In this document: in pieces, positions 46,363 through 57,831 of the stretch
Position numbering within the stretch: position 1 is the stretch's first letter
How the letters are laid out: the number at the start of each line of letters is the position of its first letter
Source of the DNA: Stereocaulon alpinum
Taxonomy: Eukaryota > Ascomycota > Lecanoromycetes > Lecanorales > Stereocaulaceae
Direction: 5' to 3'
Length of the DNA stretch: 59,178 bases
NCBI GenBank assembly: GCA_018257865.1
Contig: JAEUBA010000128.1
Location: 1 to 59,178 of the forward strand
Position numbers and translations under genes: made by a program
Notes under the pieces: generated by a model
Seen by the model: the letters and a program-made list of their open reading frames with translations, nothing else
The model's database searches: none
What the model was told of the DNA's origin: nothing

Positions 46363-47260
46363 GTTTTGCCAGACAGTATATAGGTGCTACGATGAGGTCG
46401 CTTGAACGACTAATCTGAGAATTGAATCGCGACCCCGCCAAGACCGATACCAGTGAGACCGTACTCCTACGGACGATAGCTTACACAAGGATAAGATCAA
46501 ACCATTAAAAGATTTTCTGATTAACTATATCAAATTGGCTTATAGGAGTCGTTCTATAACTACCTTCTACCGTAGAACAGCGTTTTTAGATCATATTATC
46601 GTTACTCGTAATTAGAACCCTACTACTCTAATCGACGCCGAGGTGTATCTTTCTCGGTGTTAAAAGAATCCTTGGTAAAGTACGCTAGTCAGCCTTACTA
46701 CAATCACCCCTAGAACTACCCCTATAAGGTACCTAAAGCTGTTAATTAGGGCTCCCCTAAGAAGTCCCTACTTTACGAACGATACTTTTGACACTGAGTC
46801 TTTAGTAATCTTCTACGGGCTTTAGTGAACGACCGCCGTAACTATACGAAAGTCTCGTACGAAGGAAGAAGCGGATACTAAAAGGCCTCGTACGGAGGAT
46901 AGAAGAAGTACGTCTTATATAGAGGATAGATAGAAGTATAAGCAAGGATGGAAGTATAGAAGGATAGAACTCAAAAGTTAAGAATCTTTTGATAGTTTGA
47001 TTTTGTCCTAGTGTAAGCTATCGTCGGCCGTAGTAGCGCTTTTCGGCCAGGATTTGCGGCTTCTTATCAGTCGTGGCACCTCATAGTTCGCTCTACATCC
47101 CTTCACCATCCTCACGAGATAGATTGAGAAACCTCTATAGTACATTAACAGGTCTGCTGTTTACCAATCCACGTTGTTCCCGGTTAGGCTGGAGCTCGTT
47201 TACATTAACAGCTTCGTTGCAGAGAAAGCTCGTCGTTCTATAAGTAAACGTCCTGAATCG
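46363..47260. promoter_or_regulatory. Shared upstream region of two divergent genes, occupied by a TIR element
   Basis: The helicase gene starts leftward at 46362 and the next gene rightward at 47261, so their promoters must lie in these 900 bases. Most of the space is taken by a TIR-flanked, AT-rich insertion (listed separately), leaving roughly 110 and 230 bases of apparently original sequence next to the two starts. Confidence 0.5.
46470..47031. mobile_element. TIR-flanked MITE-like element, no ORF
   Basis: The left end (about 46470-46517) and right end (about 46982-47031) are imperfect inverted repeats of about 48 bp sharing GACGATAGCTTACAC on the left and its complement on the right. 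The differences between the arms are mostly transitions. TA dinucleotides flank both ends, as for Tc1/mariner-type insertions, although the right arm has about three extra bases. The interior is AT-rich, full of stops, and has no transposase reading. It is best read as a non-autonomous or RIP-degraded DNA element. Confidence 0.6.
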
Positions 47261-48744
47261 ATGTCAAGCCGAGGCTCCTTCAAGTATCTGTCCAACTATG
47301 GACGCAGTGGGACGCCCCGAGGGTCTCTCACAAGCATCAAGGGAGGCTGTTCGGCTTTTCCTAGTGATAATAACGATTTGCCACTTAGTGACCTCATCGT
47401 TAAACTCCACGCTACCGACATTTCACCGTCAGGTGGCCCAGCACAAATGTTAAATTTTCGCTGCATAGCGTCCTACAACTGGCTCGACAGTAGCGAGCCT
47501 ACTATCCTTGTCCCAGGTATCTCCATCCTTGGTTATCCATTCGTATGGACCAAAAAATGACTGCTGACCTTTCATACTGCAAAGGTTCTCCTGCGATTTG
47601 GTCCCCGCCGGCTCATCGTCGAAGGCTTGAACCAGACAAAGGTGAAGTTTTTATTGATCAGAATACTGCACGTTACAGTACGTTCCCATTGGAGCCAATG
47701 TTTCGTGCCATATACAAGATGCATCCCGAGCTCGATTTGGAGGATATCGATGTTGTCATTTGCAGAAACACAATGGCCAAACTCTTTGAATTTGTCACAA
47801 CAAACTCAAGGAGTTTCGAGATTGATGTGGAGATCATGGGAGACAAAGCCGTATTCATCAGGAAGGAAAAGAAGACTACGGAATTCATCGATGAATTTCG
47901 AGGATTTGGGCACACCTTCCCGGAGGAGTATACAAGATGGGATAGTATGGTCAAAGGGTCCAGTTCTCATCACCGAATCGCCGAGTATGAGTTCGCTGGT
48001 TTAAAGTATCTTCTTCGGTTCGAGAGCGACGGTTATCTCCCGGAGAAAGCTGGGGTTGTCGAGAAAGCTTTTTCAGGAGGTATGACCAATATCACGACTC
48101 TCCTAAGCTCTGGTGAAGTCTTCACGATTGGTCAAAAACAGCCTGTCACAGGTCATGGGCTTGTTATCCGTAACGGAGGAAGCGAAATCGATCAAGGAGC
48201 CGCGATGGAAATCAAAACCCGAGCTGCTCACAAGGTCTTGGACATGGAAAGCGTGCTGCCTCGACTCTGGATGTCCCAGACGCCAAACTTGATCGCTGCT
48301 TATCACAAAGGTGGCCGATTCGATGATGTGCAAATTCTTGATGTACGCAAAGACCTTAAGAAGTGGGAGGAGCGGAATTCCGTGAATCTGCGAAAATTGG
48401 ACGCCGTCATACGACGAATTATTGACACTGTCCAGAACACCATCACGATGAAATGCCGGGTGAAGCGAAGCAACAGCGGAGAATTGGAGATTTTGGAGCT
48501 TGACATCAGTCACCAAAGCGCTCTACCTGACGACCTATACCACAAGTTGAGGGAAGAAGATTTTGAGGATGAAAATGACCGCTTGAAACAAACAGAACAG
48601 GGCGGCCCCGCAGGGGACTTTAGGGAAGACTATGACGACTTTGGGGACGACCACGAATACTATGATGGGGAGGATAAGTCTGACAAGGATTTCACTACAT
48701 GCAGTTCCGAGCATTGTGGGAATTGTGGACATTGTGACTATTAG
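47261..48744 (+). CDS. Fungal protein usually labelled geranylgeranyl pyrophosphate synthetase, true function unknown
   Basis: Two exons, 47261-47516 and 47585-48744, joined by a 68-nt phase-1 intron, give 471 residues. The start MSSRGSFKYLSN, CIASYNWLDSSEPTILVPGSPAIWSPP, IDVVICRNTM, GFGHTFPEEYTRWD, EYEFAGLKYLLRFESDGYLP and LPRLWMSQTPNLIAAYH place it in a filamentous-fungal family that databases often call geranylgeranyl pyrophosphate synthetase. No DDxxD prenyl-diphosphate motif is present, so that name is unsafe. The block LRFESDGYLP followed later by MEIKTRA has the acidic-then-E-x-K layout of nuclease or decapping folds; this is only a suggestion. The C-terminus is very acidic and ends with a small Cys/His cluster. 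The gene is intact despite RIP-degraded DNA on its right. Confidence 0.75.
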
Positions 48745-49087
48745 CGCTATATCTTCAGAAAGCTAGAAAGAATACTCTTCTCTATATAGCAGAGTATAGC
48801 ACGACTCTTTACGTTTATAATACAACCTGAGATACTATCTAGACTGCGGAGCTAGCGGTCCTAGTCACGGCTTTTATTTTGGGTATCCAGTAGCATAAGT
48901 AACATCTAAGGAGAGCACTATAATATCAGGTAGAGTATTACCATTAGCCCGGAGCTGATAGTTTATAGATTACGTGACTCGTATAACAGTATACCTAACG
49001 CACGACTAAGTAGTAAGAAGTAATTAACTACTCTATACTTTAGGGCAGCGCTCTAGTTAACATAAGAGCTCTTAATACTATAAGCTG
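48745..49087. other. Boundary into AT-rich, RIP-type DNA
   Basis: Immediately after the stop codon of the preceding gene the sequence becomes rich in TA, TAG and TATA, and no long open frame occurs again to the window end. No family is readable in this stretch. Confidence 0.6.
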
Positions 49088-49470
49088 ATGGCTGCAGAGA
49101 AGCTATTTGACGCTTTATATACTAGTCTAGAAGAGTATAGTCTTAGTTCAAATACTCTCTAGTTACCTAACGCTAATACTTCTAGCTACTTCAGCTTATT
49201 GAAGTACTTAGATATCGTTATCCGCTATAAGGCTTAGGAGTTCAAAGTCTATAAGATTATTATATACGGTCAATCAAAGTACTTCTCTAGCGTATATAAT
49301 AGCGACTGGAAGGTACGTATAGGGATAGGATATTCGACCTAAATAATCTTATACATAAGATCTATTAACGATTACTAGGAAGTAGCGGATAGTATAATAG
49401 AGCTTAAATATTACGACTTATACGTCTACTAGGTAGATAGTTACTCGTCTAGGTTTAGAGCTCGTAGAGA
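49088..49470 (+). pseudogene. BTB/POZ domain relic
   Basis: From ATG 49088 one frame can be followed with only stop-codon lesions. It contains YLDIVIRYKA, EFKVYKIIIYGQSKYFSSV and YNSDWK, the typical start of a fungal BTB/POZ domain (D-x-x-I-x-C ... F-x-VHK-x-V-x-C-x-x-S-x-YF), and, weaker, an IIELKYYDLYVY segment. His, Cys and Gln positions now read Tyr, Tyr and stop, all explained by C-to-T changes. It was probably a BTB-domain protein gene before RIP. Confidence 0.65.
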
Positions 49471-50039
49471 GGAGTGTTAAGAATATAACTAAGTAGTATA
49501 ACGTTATAATAAGAATTAGTATATATTGAAATTATTACTAAGTCTAATTCTACTTACGAGAGCTATTTTAGATATACGCTAAGCTAGGCCTTAGCCCTAT
49601 ACTACCGTACTATAATATAATATAATAGTATAAGGCTATATTATAATAGTCTACCCCTTTATAAGAAAGTAAATAAGACGCCCTCGTCTTCTAGGTAATA
49701 TATAATATAATAAGTAGTATAATAAGTTAAGTAGTATAGTAAACCTTCTAATAAGCCTTCTAGTATAACTACCTTCTAGACTTATAAGGCCGTCTTAGTC
49801 TCTATTTAAGAGCTTTAGGCGTTTTAGCTAGTACGCCTATATAACGGGGGGTTTAACTATTACGGGTAAATTATATAGTATATTAAGTACTAAGAAGGTA
49901 ATAGAGATAGATAGTTATTAAAGTATCTTTAGCTAAGACTCCTCTCTATTATATAAGTTAAATATAAGGAGATAAGAAAATATTCTACTAAAGGAAAACC
50001 CTTCCTTATATATTTATCTAAATCCTAAGTACTAAGCCT

Positions 50040-50150
50040 AAGATCCGTAGGATTATATTCTAATCCCTATAATTTTAAGGATTATAGTAATTATACCCTA
50101 ATCCTTATAATTCTAAGATTACTAAGATTATATCCTAATTCTTATAATTC
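50040..50150. repeat. Degenerate tandem repeat, about 30-38-bp unit
   Basis: Three diverged copies of a unit containing CCTAATCCTTATAATTCTAAG with AGGATTATA-type starts. It is AT-rich and probably part of an old repeat element. Confidence 0.5.
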
Positions 50151-50998
50151 TTCTATTATAATAGATCCTATACCCTAGGCGCGTTCTAATAATCCTAATT
50201 AGTTATATTATAGGATAACCCGTAATATAATCCCCTTATTAAGGGTTCTTCGTCCTAAAGAAACTTAATAACCTTAATAATCTTCTTTAATACTAAAGCC
50301 TTAAAAACTATCTTCTAAAGAGTATTAGGCGAAGCTAATTAAGGGTTTTAGTATAGCTAGCTTATCTAAGCGCTAGTACTAGTAGTATAGGTCTTAAAAA
50401 TCCGCCTACTAGTTAAATAGCGAAACTAATTATTATTTAGAATATATCTATACTAGGGTAAACTATTCCCTAGCTCCTATTAGTCTTCTAAGGTAGAAGT
50501 ACCTAAATAAGAGATAGGAATATCTAAAGCTTAAATAGAATAAAGTAGTTACTAAAGCTATAAGGACTTAAACCGAAATTAAGTCTATTTATAAAGAGTA
50601 GGATAGAATAGTAAAATAGGAGTTAGAAAATATTATAGTATAAGAGGAAAAGGAGAGAGCTAAAGCTTCCTCTATAACTCTTAGTAATCCCCTACTACTT
50701 AATATTAATAAGCTTAATTTCTCTAAGTAGGATCCCTTAACTATAGGTTTTAATTTTAGAATTACTCTAGCTTCTTAGGGTAGTTAAGTATAGATAGTAA
50801 CTTCTATATATTTTCTAAATAGTTATAGTCTAACTATATAATTAGATACCTTCTTTTCCCTTTAATTACCTAGTAATCTAAGATTTCCTTAATATTATAT
50901 TCCTCGTTATCTTAATCTAAGAGGAGCGGTACGGTCCGTAGTAGTATCTTAGGTACTACTCGGAAAGATATAGTATAGTATAGGATATTAGACTTTCT

Positions 50999-51016
50999 AC
51001 TATCCTATAGGATAGT
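50999..51016. repeat. 18-bp perfect palindrome in TATAG-rich DNA
   Basis: ACTATCCTATAGGATAGT reads the same on both strands. It is surrounded by further TATAGGATA-type motifs in both orientations from about 50960 to 51115. Confidence 0.7.
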
Positions 51017-51227
51017 ATAGTATAAAGAGCTCTAATCCTATACTACTACTAGTATAGTACGGGTTAGTATAGGATTGCTAAGAGGTATAGGATATTAGTA
51101 GGATATCCTAGTAGCGGATTAGATAAGGAAGATATTTAATATATAATAGTAATTCTATCTACTATAGACCGTCGGTTGGGCGGTATAACCGATAGCGATT
51201 ATATAATAGCCCTATTACTAATTAGTA

Positions 51228-51344
51228 ATTCTAGTAAAGGTTTACTAGAATTATTTTCTAGTACTAGATTTTTACTGAGGCGCGCGTATTTTCTAGAATA
51301 GGGGGTTTACTAGAATTAATTTCGACCCCTTTACTAAAATTAAC
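51228..51344. repeat. TTTACTAGAATTA motif cluster
   Basis: An 11-bp-arm inverted repeat (51228-51251) is followed by further copies of TTTACTAGAATTA near 51307 and of its variant TTTACTAAAATTA near 51332. It could be the eroded end of a DNA transposon. Confidence 0.45.
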
Positions 51345-51540
51345 TTTTATAGTCTGATCTAGCTTAAACTTTAGCGTATTATAGAATAATATTAAAATTA
51401 TCTAGTTCCTAAGTATAATAAAATTATACCTTCCGGTTACTATTAAGTATTAAGTATAAGATTATAAGGTAAGATAGAATAATCGCCTACTAACGCCTTA
51501 ATTCCCGTATTTCTAAGCCCTATCTCTCCCCCCTAAAATT

Positions 51541-51644
51541 TATATCTATCAAATATTTATTAATACTATAGAATATTTATCTAGCCCTAAAGCGATCTAG
51601 GTTATATACTAATATATTAATTAAATCCTTAAATATCGATTAGT
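51541..51644 (+). pseudogene. OrsD-like (DUF3505) ORF relic, part 5' of the retrotransposon
   Basis: The frame ending LKYRLV at the retrotransposon border continues, in phase, as VYKLYQ on the other side of the insertion. The joined reading resembles the first zinc-binding motif of OrsD-type proteins (YRLVVCKLC before RIP). Preceding codons carry further in-frame TAA/TAG triplets. The true start cannot be fixed. Confidence 0.6.
51640..51644. repeat. Left target-site duplication TTAGT
   Basis: Five bases identical to 58105-58109, directly abutting the TG start of the 5' LTR. Confidence 0.85.
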
Positions 51645-51917
51645 TGTTACGATCCTAATCTAGAGGCCCTGCTACTAGTATAGAGGTGGCGTATTGGTAT
51701 AGAGATAGCTTAGTATACTAGTTAATACGGTTCCCGGATAGGGACTAGCGGCGAGCTAGCCCTAGGGGTATTTAGGCTTATAAGCTTACTAGCTCTTTCC
51801 TTTCTTCTTCGTCCTATTTTCTAGATACTAAGCGTAGCTTATTAGCCGAATCCTAATATAAGGTAGTTTTCTTTAAAGCTACCTTCTCCTATAATTACCT
51901 TTAGGCGAGCCGTAATA
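51645..51917 (+). repeat. 5' LTR (273 bp)
   Basis: Begins TGTTACGATCC and ends GCCGTAATA (TG...CA before mutation). It aligns end to end without gaps to 57832-58104. I count 13 differences, all transitions. Confidence 0.9.
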
Positions 51918-54900
51918 TAAAATAGGACCTATACCCCCTCCGCTATAAAGCGTTATATCTTACCTATTCTTTTAGACTAAGGCTAAGCTTAGTAAGCTAC
52001 CTATTAATAAAAAGTACTACTTACTTAATAAGTAGGTACCTACTAATTAAATAATTAGTATATCTTAGAGAAAGCTAGATCCCTATTTTTTTAAAACCCC
52101 TAACTACTTTCGCGTTAACACCTATACTCAAAAAACTCTAATAATACGTATAATATTATACTTGTATACTACCTTATAAGAGTATATACTAAAGTATACC
52201 CCCTAACCGGCTAGGATTCCCGTCTACCTTAAGGAGTTAATCCTTAGTACCTATACCTTCCTCTTCTAACCCTAACGATCCTCTACTATTAATTAAGAAT
52301 TCTAAACTAGAAGCCTTAGAGGACTTAAGCTTAGAAGATATCTTTAGGGATATTAAGGATAACCCCCCTACTAAAAATACTATTACTATTCCCCTATTAA
52401 GTAATAGGATAGCTAACTAAATACCTACCTTTACCCTAGCTTAGTAAGCTATTATTACTACTATTATTATAACAGCTTTAGTAGAATCCTAATTTTAGTA
52501 GGCTACCTATACTTTAACCCTACCTCCGAATAATCCCTACTAATAAAGATCCCTTACTACCGACCTTTAGCTATTAATAGACTACTACCTTCCTAAGCCT
52601 ATACCTAGCGGGACTGCTATCGAACTATTAAAAATTAAATACCCTCGATCCTACTTTAGTAACTATATAGGAGAAGTTAAATATAACGCGTAGAAGATAG
52701 ATATAAAGATCTTTATAGAGGAATACCCTACTAATTTCTAAGATAGAGCTAAGTAAGTCTCTATATATTATAAGTATACTATAGGAGAGGTAAAGACCCT
52801 AATCCTCTAATATATAGATCCGACCTACGCGTCCCCTATATATAATACCGCTAACGTATTAAAAGTACTAGATTAGCGTTTCTTTAACTATAACTGCGTC
52901 TAGTCTACTTATAGTATATACTATAAGCTTAAGATAGGATCTATAAACTATAATAATTTTTAGGTTAAGTTTACCTACCTAGTAACTACTAGAAAGATTA
53001 GTATTAAGCGTTAGTTCGAGGATCTATACGAAAAGATCTCCCCCGCCTTAAAGAGAAGCGTCTATATAGAGAAGTATAAGATAGATAAGGATTATAGTAC
53101 TTTAGATAAGTACCTTACTATCTTAAATTAAAAGATACGGAATATCTGGTCTAAGGAGATAGCTTATAAGCCTTAGACGGGAATAACCTTAGATCCTTAT
53201 AGTATCCTTAAGATAAGGAGCTAGTAAGCTCCCTTACCTCCTCCTACCCTAGCTCCTTATATAGATTATTAAGTCTCCTTTAGGAATACTATTTTTTACC
53301 CTTATACCCCTTCTTTAGTACTAGTAGTACTAATATCCCCTAAAATACCCGCTAACTTATTATATAATAATTGCGGAAAGCTTAGGTATTAGGTAAATAA
53401 CTACCCTTAGAGACGCAGCTAATAAGCTCTAAAGAAGAAGATCTTAGAGATTATTATTAGAGATAAGATAGAATTAGATAAGTTATTAGAAAACTCTTAG
53501 GCTATAGTAAAGTCTTTAGCTATAGTAGGAGCCCTAATTTATAGAAGGACTTATAATTTAACTTTTAGGCCCTTATTAGAGGCTACTAGTTCTTAGTTAA
53601 TATAGAGCTAGAATATAATAGATCCTTTATTTAAACCCTTATATATATTAATAGTAGAGCTAATATTTTTAGTATAATTAAAACCTCCCTTACCTTCGCC
53701 CTTTCTAAATCCCTTAGGATTCGCTTTATTAAGCTTTCTAAGCTAATCGTCCTAACTAGCTATAATAGCTAAAGCAGCTCCCCTATTATAGTCGCTCTAC
53801 TTCTTATAATAATAATTAACTACTATTATATTAATTTTCTATTCTTAGTTACTAACTTAGGTTATACTGACGTTCTTATTAGTCGGAAATTCTTAGAGTA
53901 CTATAATATTAAGTAAGTTTATATTAAAGGGAGGAATAGCCTTAAATAGCCTACTAATATAGCTATTTAGTAGTACTTTAATAAGAGGGTACTCCTTTTA
54001 ATAACTCTGTCTAAGAAACTAATTTCCTTAGAGTACTAATAAGATACTAAGCGTTAAGACGCCCTCTTTAAGGTAGATAAGTATTACTATAGCTAAGCTA
54101 AACTTACCTCTATTAACTTAAAATTTTTAATAGATAGTTAGGTTAATACCTTATTTAAAAGTATACTACCTTTTCCTTAGTCTACTTTAGTTTCTCCTCT
54201 TCGCTTAAGCTTACCTAATTCGTATAGCGGTAGGCCGTTAAATTTTATATAAGACTTAGAGAGATACCTTACTAAAATAGAGGATACCCTCTAAAGGTTA
54301 AATATACTAGTTATATTAAGCTTAAAGATAATACTAGCTAAGGCTTAACGCCTTAGCTATAGTACCTATAGGGTAGATATCGCCCTAATTTCTACTATTA
54401 TAATATCCTATTTCTACCTTAGTAAGAGGTCTAAGAGGTCTCTTAATTCTAATACCTTTATTACTTCTATATAAGACTTAGAACGTAAAATAAACTATAG
54501 AGCGGACTAACGCCTAAAGTATCTTTTTCTTAAGCTAGCCGTAGTTAATATAAGCCTCTCCCTTTAGGAAGTACTAGAGATTAAATACTAAGCTAATAAA
54601 GACTTAGTAAGGACTAAGCTTCCTCTATAATACTAAGAGTTCGCCCCCCTCTTCTCTTAAAGGGACTCTAATATATTACTTAATAGAAGGCTAGGTATAG
54701 ACTATAAAATTAAGCTTACTAGCTTAAATACCTTAACGTTTAAGCCGTTATAAAAGATAACTAATAAGTAACTCTTAGAGGCTAAACGCTATATAATAGA
54801 CTACCTCTATAAGGGATTTATTAAGCTATCGAATATACTATATATAGCTCTAATACTCTTTACTAGAAAGGAAGACGGTAGCTTACGTTTTTATATTAAT

Positions 54901-57540
54901 TTTTAGAAGCTTAATAACCTAACTAAAAAAGATCCGTACCTACTCCCTTTAATAGATAAGATAATAGCTTAAATCTATAAGGCTAAAATCTTTATAAAGA
55001 TTAATATCTAATAGGTATTCTACTAGGTAAGAATCTACTAAGACTTAGAGGGCCTTATTAGTTTCTATAGTTAATATAGTACCTTTAAGTATAAGGTAAT
55101 ACTATTTAGGTTAATAAACGCCCTAGCTACCTTCTAATATTTTATTAATAATATCCTAATAGAATACCTTAACGATTTCTACTTAGTATATATAGATAAT
55201 ATCCTAATTTACTCTAAGTCTATCGTAGAGTATAAGATCTATACTAAGAAGGTTATAGCTATCTTATAAGCTAACGGCCTATAAGCTAATATTAAGAAGA
55301 GCGAGTTTAATATTATAAAGACTAAGTTCCTTAGCTTCGTCGTTAGAGTAGACGGTATTAAGGTAAATCTAGAGAAGGTCGCTATTATTAAGACTTAATA
55401 GTATATAAGTAATATATAAGGTATCTAAAGCTACCTAGGCTTCTATAACTTCTACTAAAGGTTTATTTAAGGATATAGTAGGATTACTGCTCCGCTCGTC
55501 CGCCTAATAGCTAAGGATATACCTTTCTACTTTAATAATACCTATTACTATACTTAGGACTCCCTCCGCTAAGTACTCCTCTCTACCCCTATCCTTAAGT
55601 ATTATAATCCTTATAAGGAAACCCGCCTTAAGACGGATTCCTTAGACGGGGTAGTCGCTAGTATCTTATTATAGAAATATAAGGATAGCCTCTTCTACTT
55701 AGTAGGATACTTCTTAAAGATAATAGGGGATATAGAGTTAAATTACCTAATCTATAATAAGGAGCTACTTGCGATCTTCTACTCCTTTTAGTAGTATAAG
55801 CTAAAGCTTCTTAAAGCCTAGAAGTCGGTCTATATATATATAGATTATAAGGCCTTAGAATACTTTATAATTACTAAAGACCTTATAGCCTACTAAGCTC
55901 GCTAGGCTAAGTTCTTTACTAACTTCCACTTTATAATTATATACTATATAGGTATTACGAATACTATAGTAGATATACTATCTTATAAGAAGTAAGATAT
56001 TACGCCTCTAGAAGCCCGTAAACGTATAATCCGGAGCTAGTAACTCCTCCTAAATAAAAAGGTTAACCCTTAGATACTAAAAGAGGTCGCTATCTCCTCC
56101 CTTACCGCCTATCTAGACTGCGACTTAGTCTAAGCTATAGAAAAGGTTAAGCTATTACCTATAGCTACGCTAATAGACTCTAAAGAGCTAGAAGAGTACT
56201 TAGAAGGCGAAGCGCTTAATCCCGCCTTAGTAACTATATATAATATTAAGGGCTATAATATTATCGACTAGGTAATTAACGCTAATAAGAACTCGCCGGA
56301 GCTAGAACCCCTACGGGAGTAGGCTTATAATAACTACCTTAATTATAACTTAGACTATAGTAAGCTATACTTTTAAGGTAGACTTAAGGTACTAATAGAG
56401 CTACTAGAGCTACGGATATCTTTAATCCGCTATATTTACGCCCAGCCAGCTGTCGCGTATATAGGGATTAGTAAAGTTAAGATAATCCTATCTAGATAGT
56501 ACTACTAGAGGAATATTAGAAATAATATAGTATAGTATATCGCTAATTATAGCTATACCTATATAAAGGCCTATAGGGATAAGACCCTAGGCTTTCTAAA
56601 GCCCTTAGAGATTCTAGCCCGTCTATATTAATACTTAACTATAGACTTTATTAAGCTACCGCTAGATAAGGCTAGCTATAACTTTACTTTTATAGTTATA
56701 GACTAACTATTAAAGAAATCTCTCTTAATACTATATTATAAAACTATTATAGCTAAAGGGATAGCTAAGTTATTCCTAACTTACTAAACCTACTACTAGG
56801 GTATACTCGACTCTATTATATTAGATTAAGGGGTATATTTTATATTAACTTTCTAGAAGGAGTACTACTATATCTTAGGTATTAAGGTAAAGCTAATAAT
56901 ATCCTATAATCTAAATATTAACGGCTAAACGGAGATTATAAACTAGTATATAAAGTAGCGCCTCTAGCCTTTCTATATATACTACTAAGATAACTAAAGC
57001 TAGATACTACTAATTATAGATCTAGCCTAGTTAACGTTACCCTATAAATCTTTAGGTATTATACCTTTCTAGCTACTAAACGGATATAAGCTATATACTT
57101 TTTAGGACCTCTATAATCCTAACTCTCCTACTACCGCCTTAGAGAAGCTGAATTGCGAAGATATTATATAAGTCGCCTCCTAAATAGAAAACGCGATACG
57201 GTTTATATACTCCTCCTTATAGTTATAGTAGGATAGGATAAGACGAATAGCTAACCGTAAGTATTATAAGCTAGACTAGAATATTAGAGATCTAGTACTA
57301 GTTAATACTTAGAATTAGAAAATAGATTAGCCCTCCTATAAGCTCTCTAATAGCTAGTACGGTTTAGTTAAAGTTTTAGAAAAGATTAGCGAAAGCTAGA
57401 AAGTAGATCTCCTATAGGACTAGATAATCTAGCTAGTATTCTACTCCTACTCCCTCCGTAAGTATCCTAATAATCCCCTACTAGGATAGTAACGCCTTAA
57501 CTTAGCCCTAATATAACTTCTACTAGAGTAAGATAAGTAG

Positions 57541-57633
57541 GAATTAGAGGAGATACTAGGCTCTAAGCTAGTTAGCTCTACCTTAAAGTATTAGATTAAG
57601 TAGAGAGGTACTAATAAAGACTTAGAATAGTAT
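57541..57633 (+). pseudogene. Chromodomain remnant at the integrase C-terminus
   Basis: Reads ELEEILGSKLVSSTLKY, then IK, RGTNKDLE and YP separated by stops where Gln and Trp are expected. The order matches the (E/V)EEIL ... YLVKWKG ... TWEP signature of chromoviral chromodomains, which bind methylated H3 and can steer insertion into heterochromatin. Confidence 0.7.
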
Positions 57634-57816
57634 CCCTACTCTAATATAATAACAGCGCCTTATATATTAAGGGCCTTCTACCTATAGTACCCTAATATAA
57701 AGGGCCCTCTATAAGTACTTCCTACTTAGCTAAGGGCCTATAATAATAGAATTAATAACTATACCTACCTTAATAATAATTACCTAATAACTATAACTAC
57801 GCAGACGTAGTTTTTT

Positions 57817-57828
57817 AGAGGGGGGGGG
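57817..57828 (+). other. Polypurine tract
   Basis: AGAGGGGGGGGG lies three bases before the 3' LTR, the normal priming site for plus-strand synthesis. The G run has escaped RIP because it lacks TpG/CpA context. Confidence 0.8.
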
Positions 57829-57831
57829 TAG

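Larger units (their letters stand above)
49471..51540. repeat. Unclassified RIP-degraded repeats
   Basis: About 2 kb of AT-rich DNA with no ORF. A charged, lysine/glutamate-rich reading near 50520-50760 is punctuated by stops and may be an old element ORF, but no domain can be named. Short palindromes and tandem motifs within it are listed separately. Confidence 0.5.
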
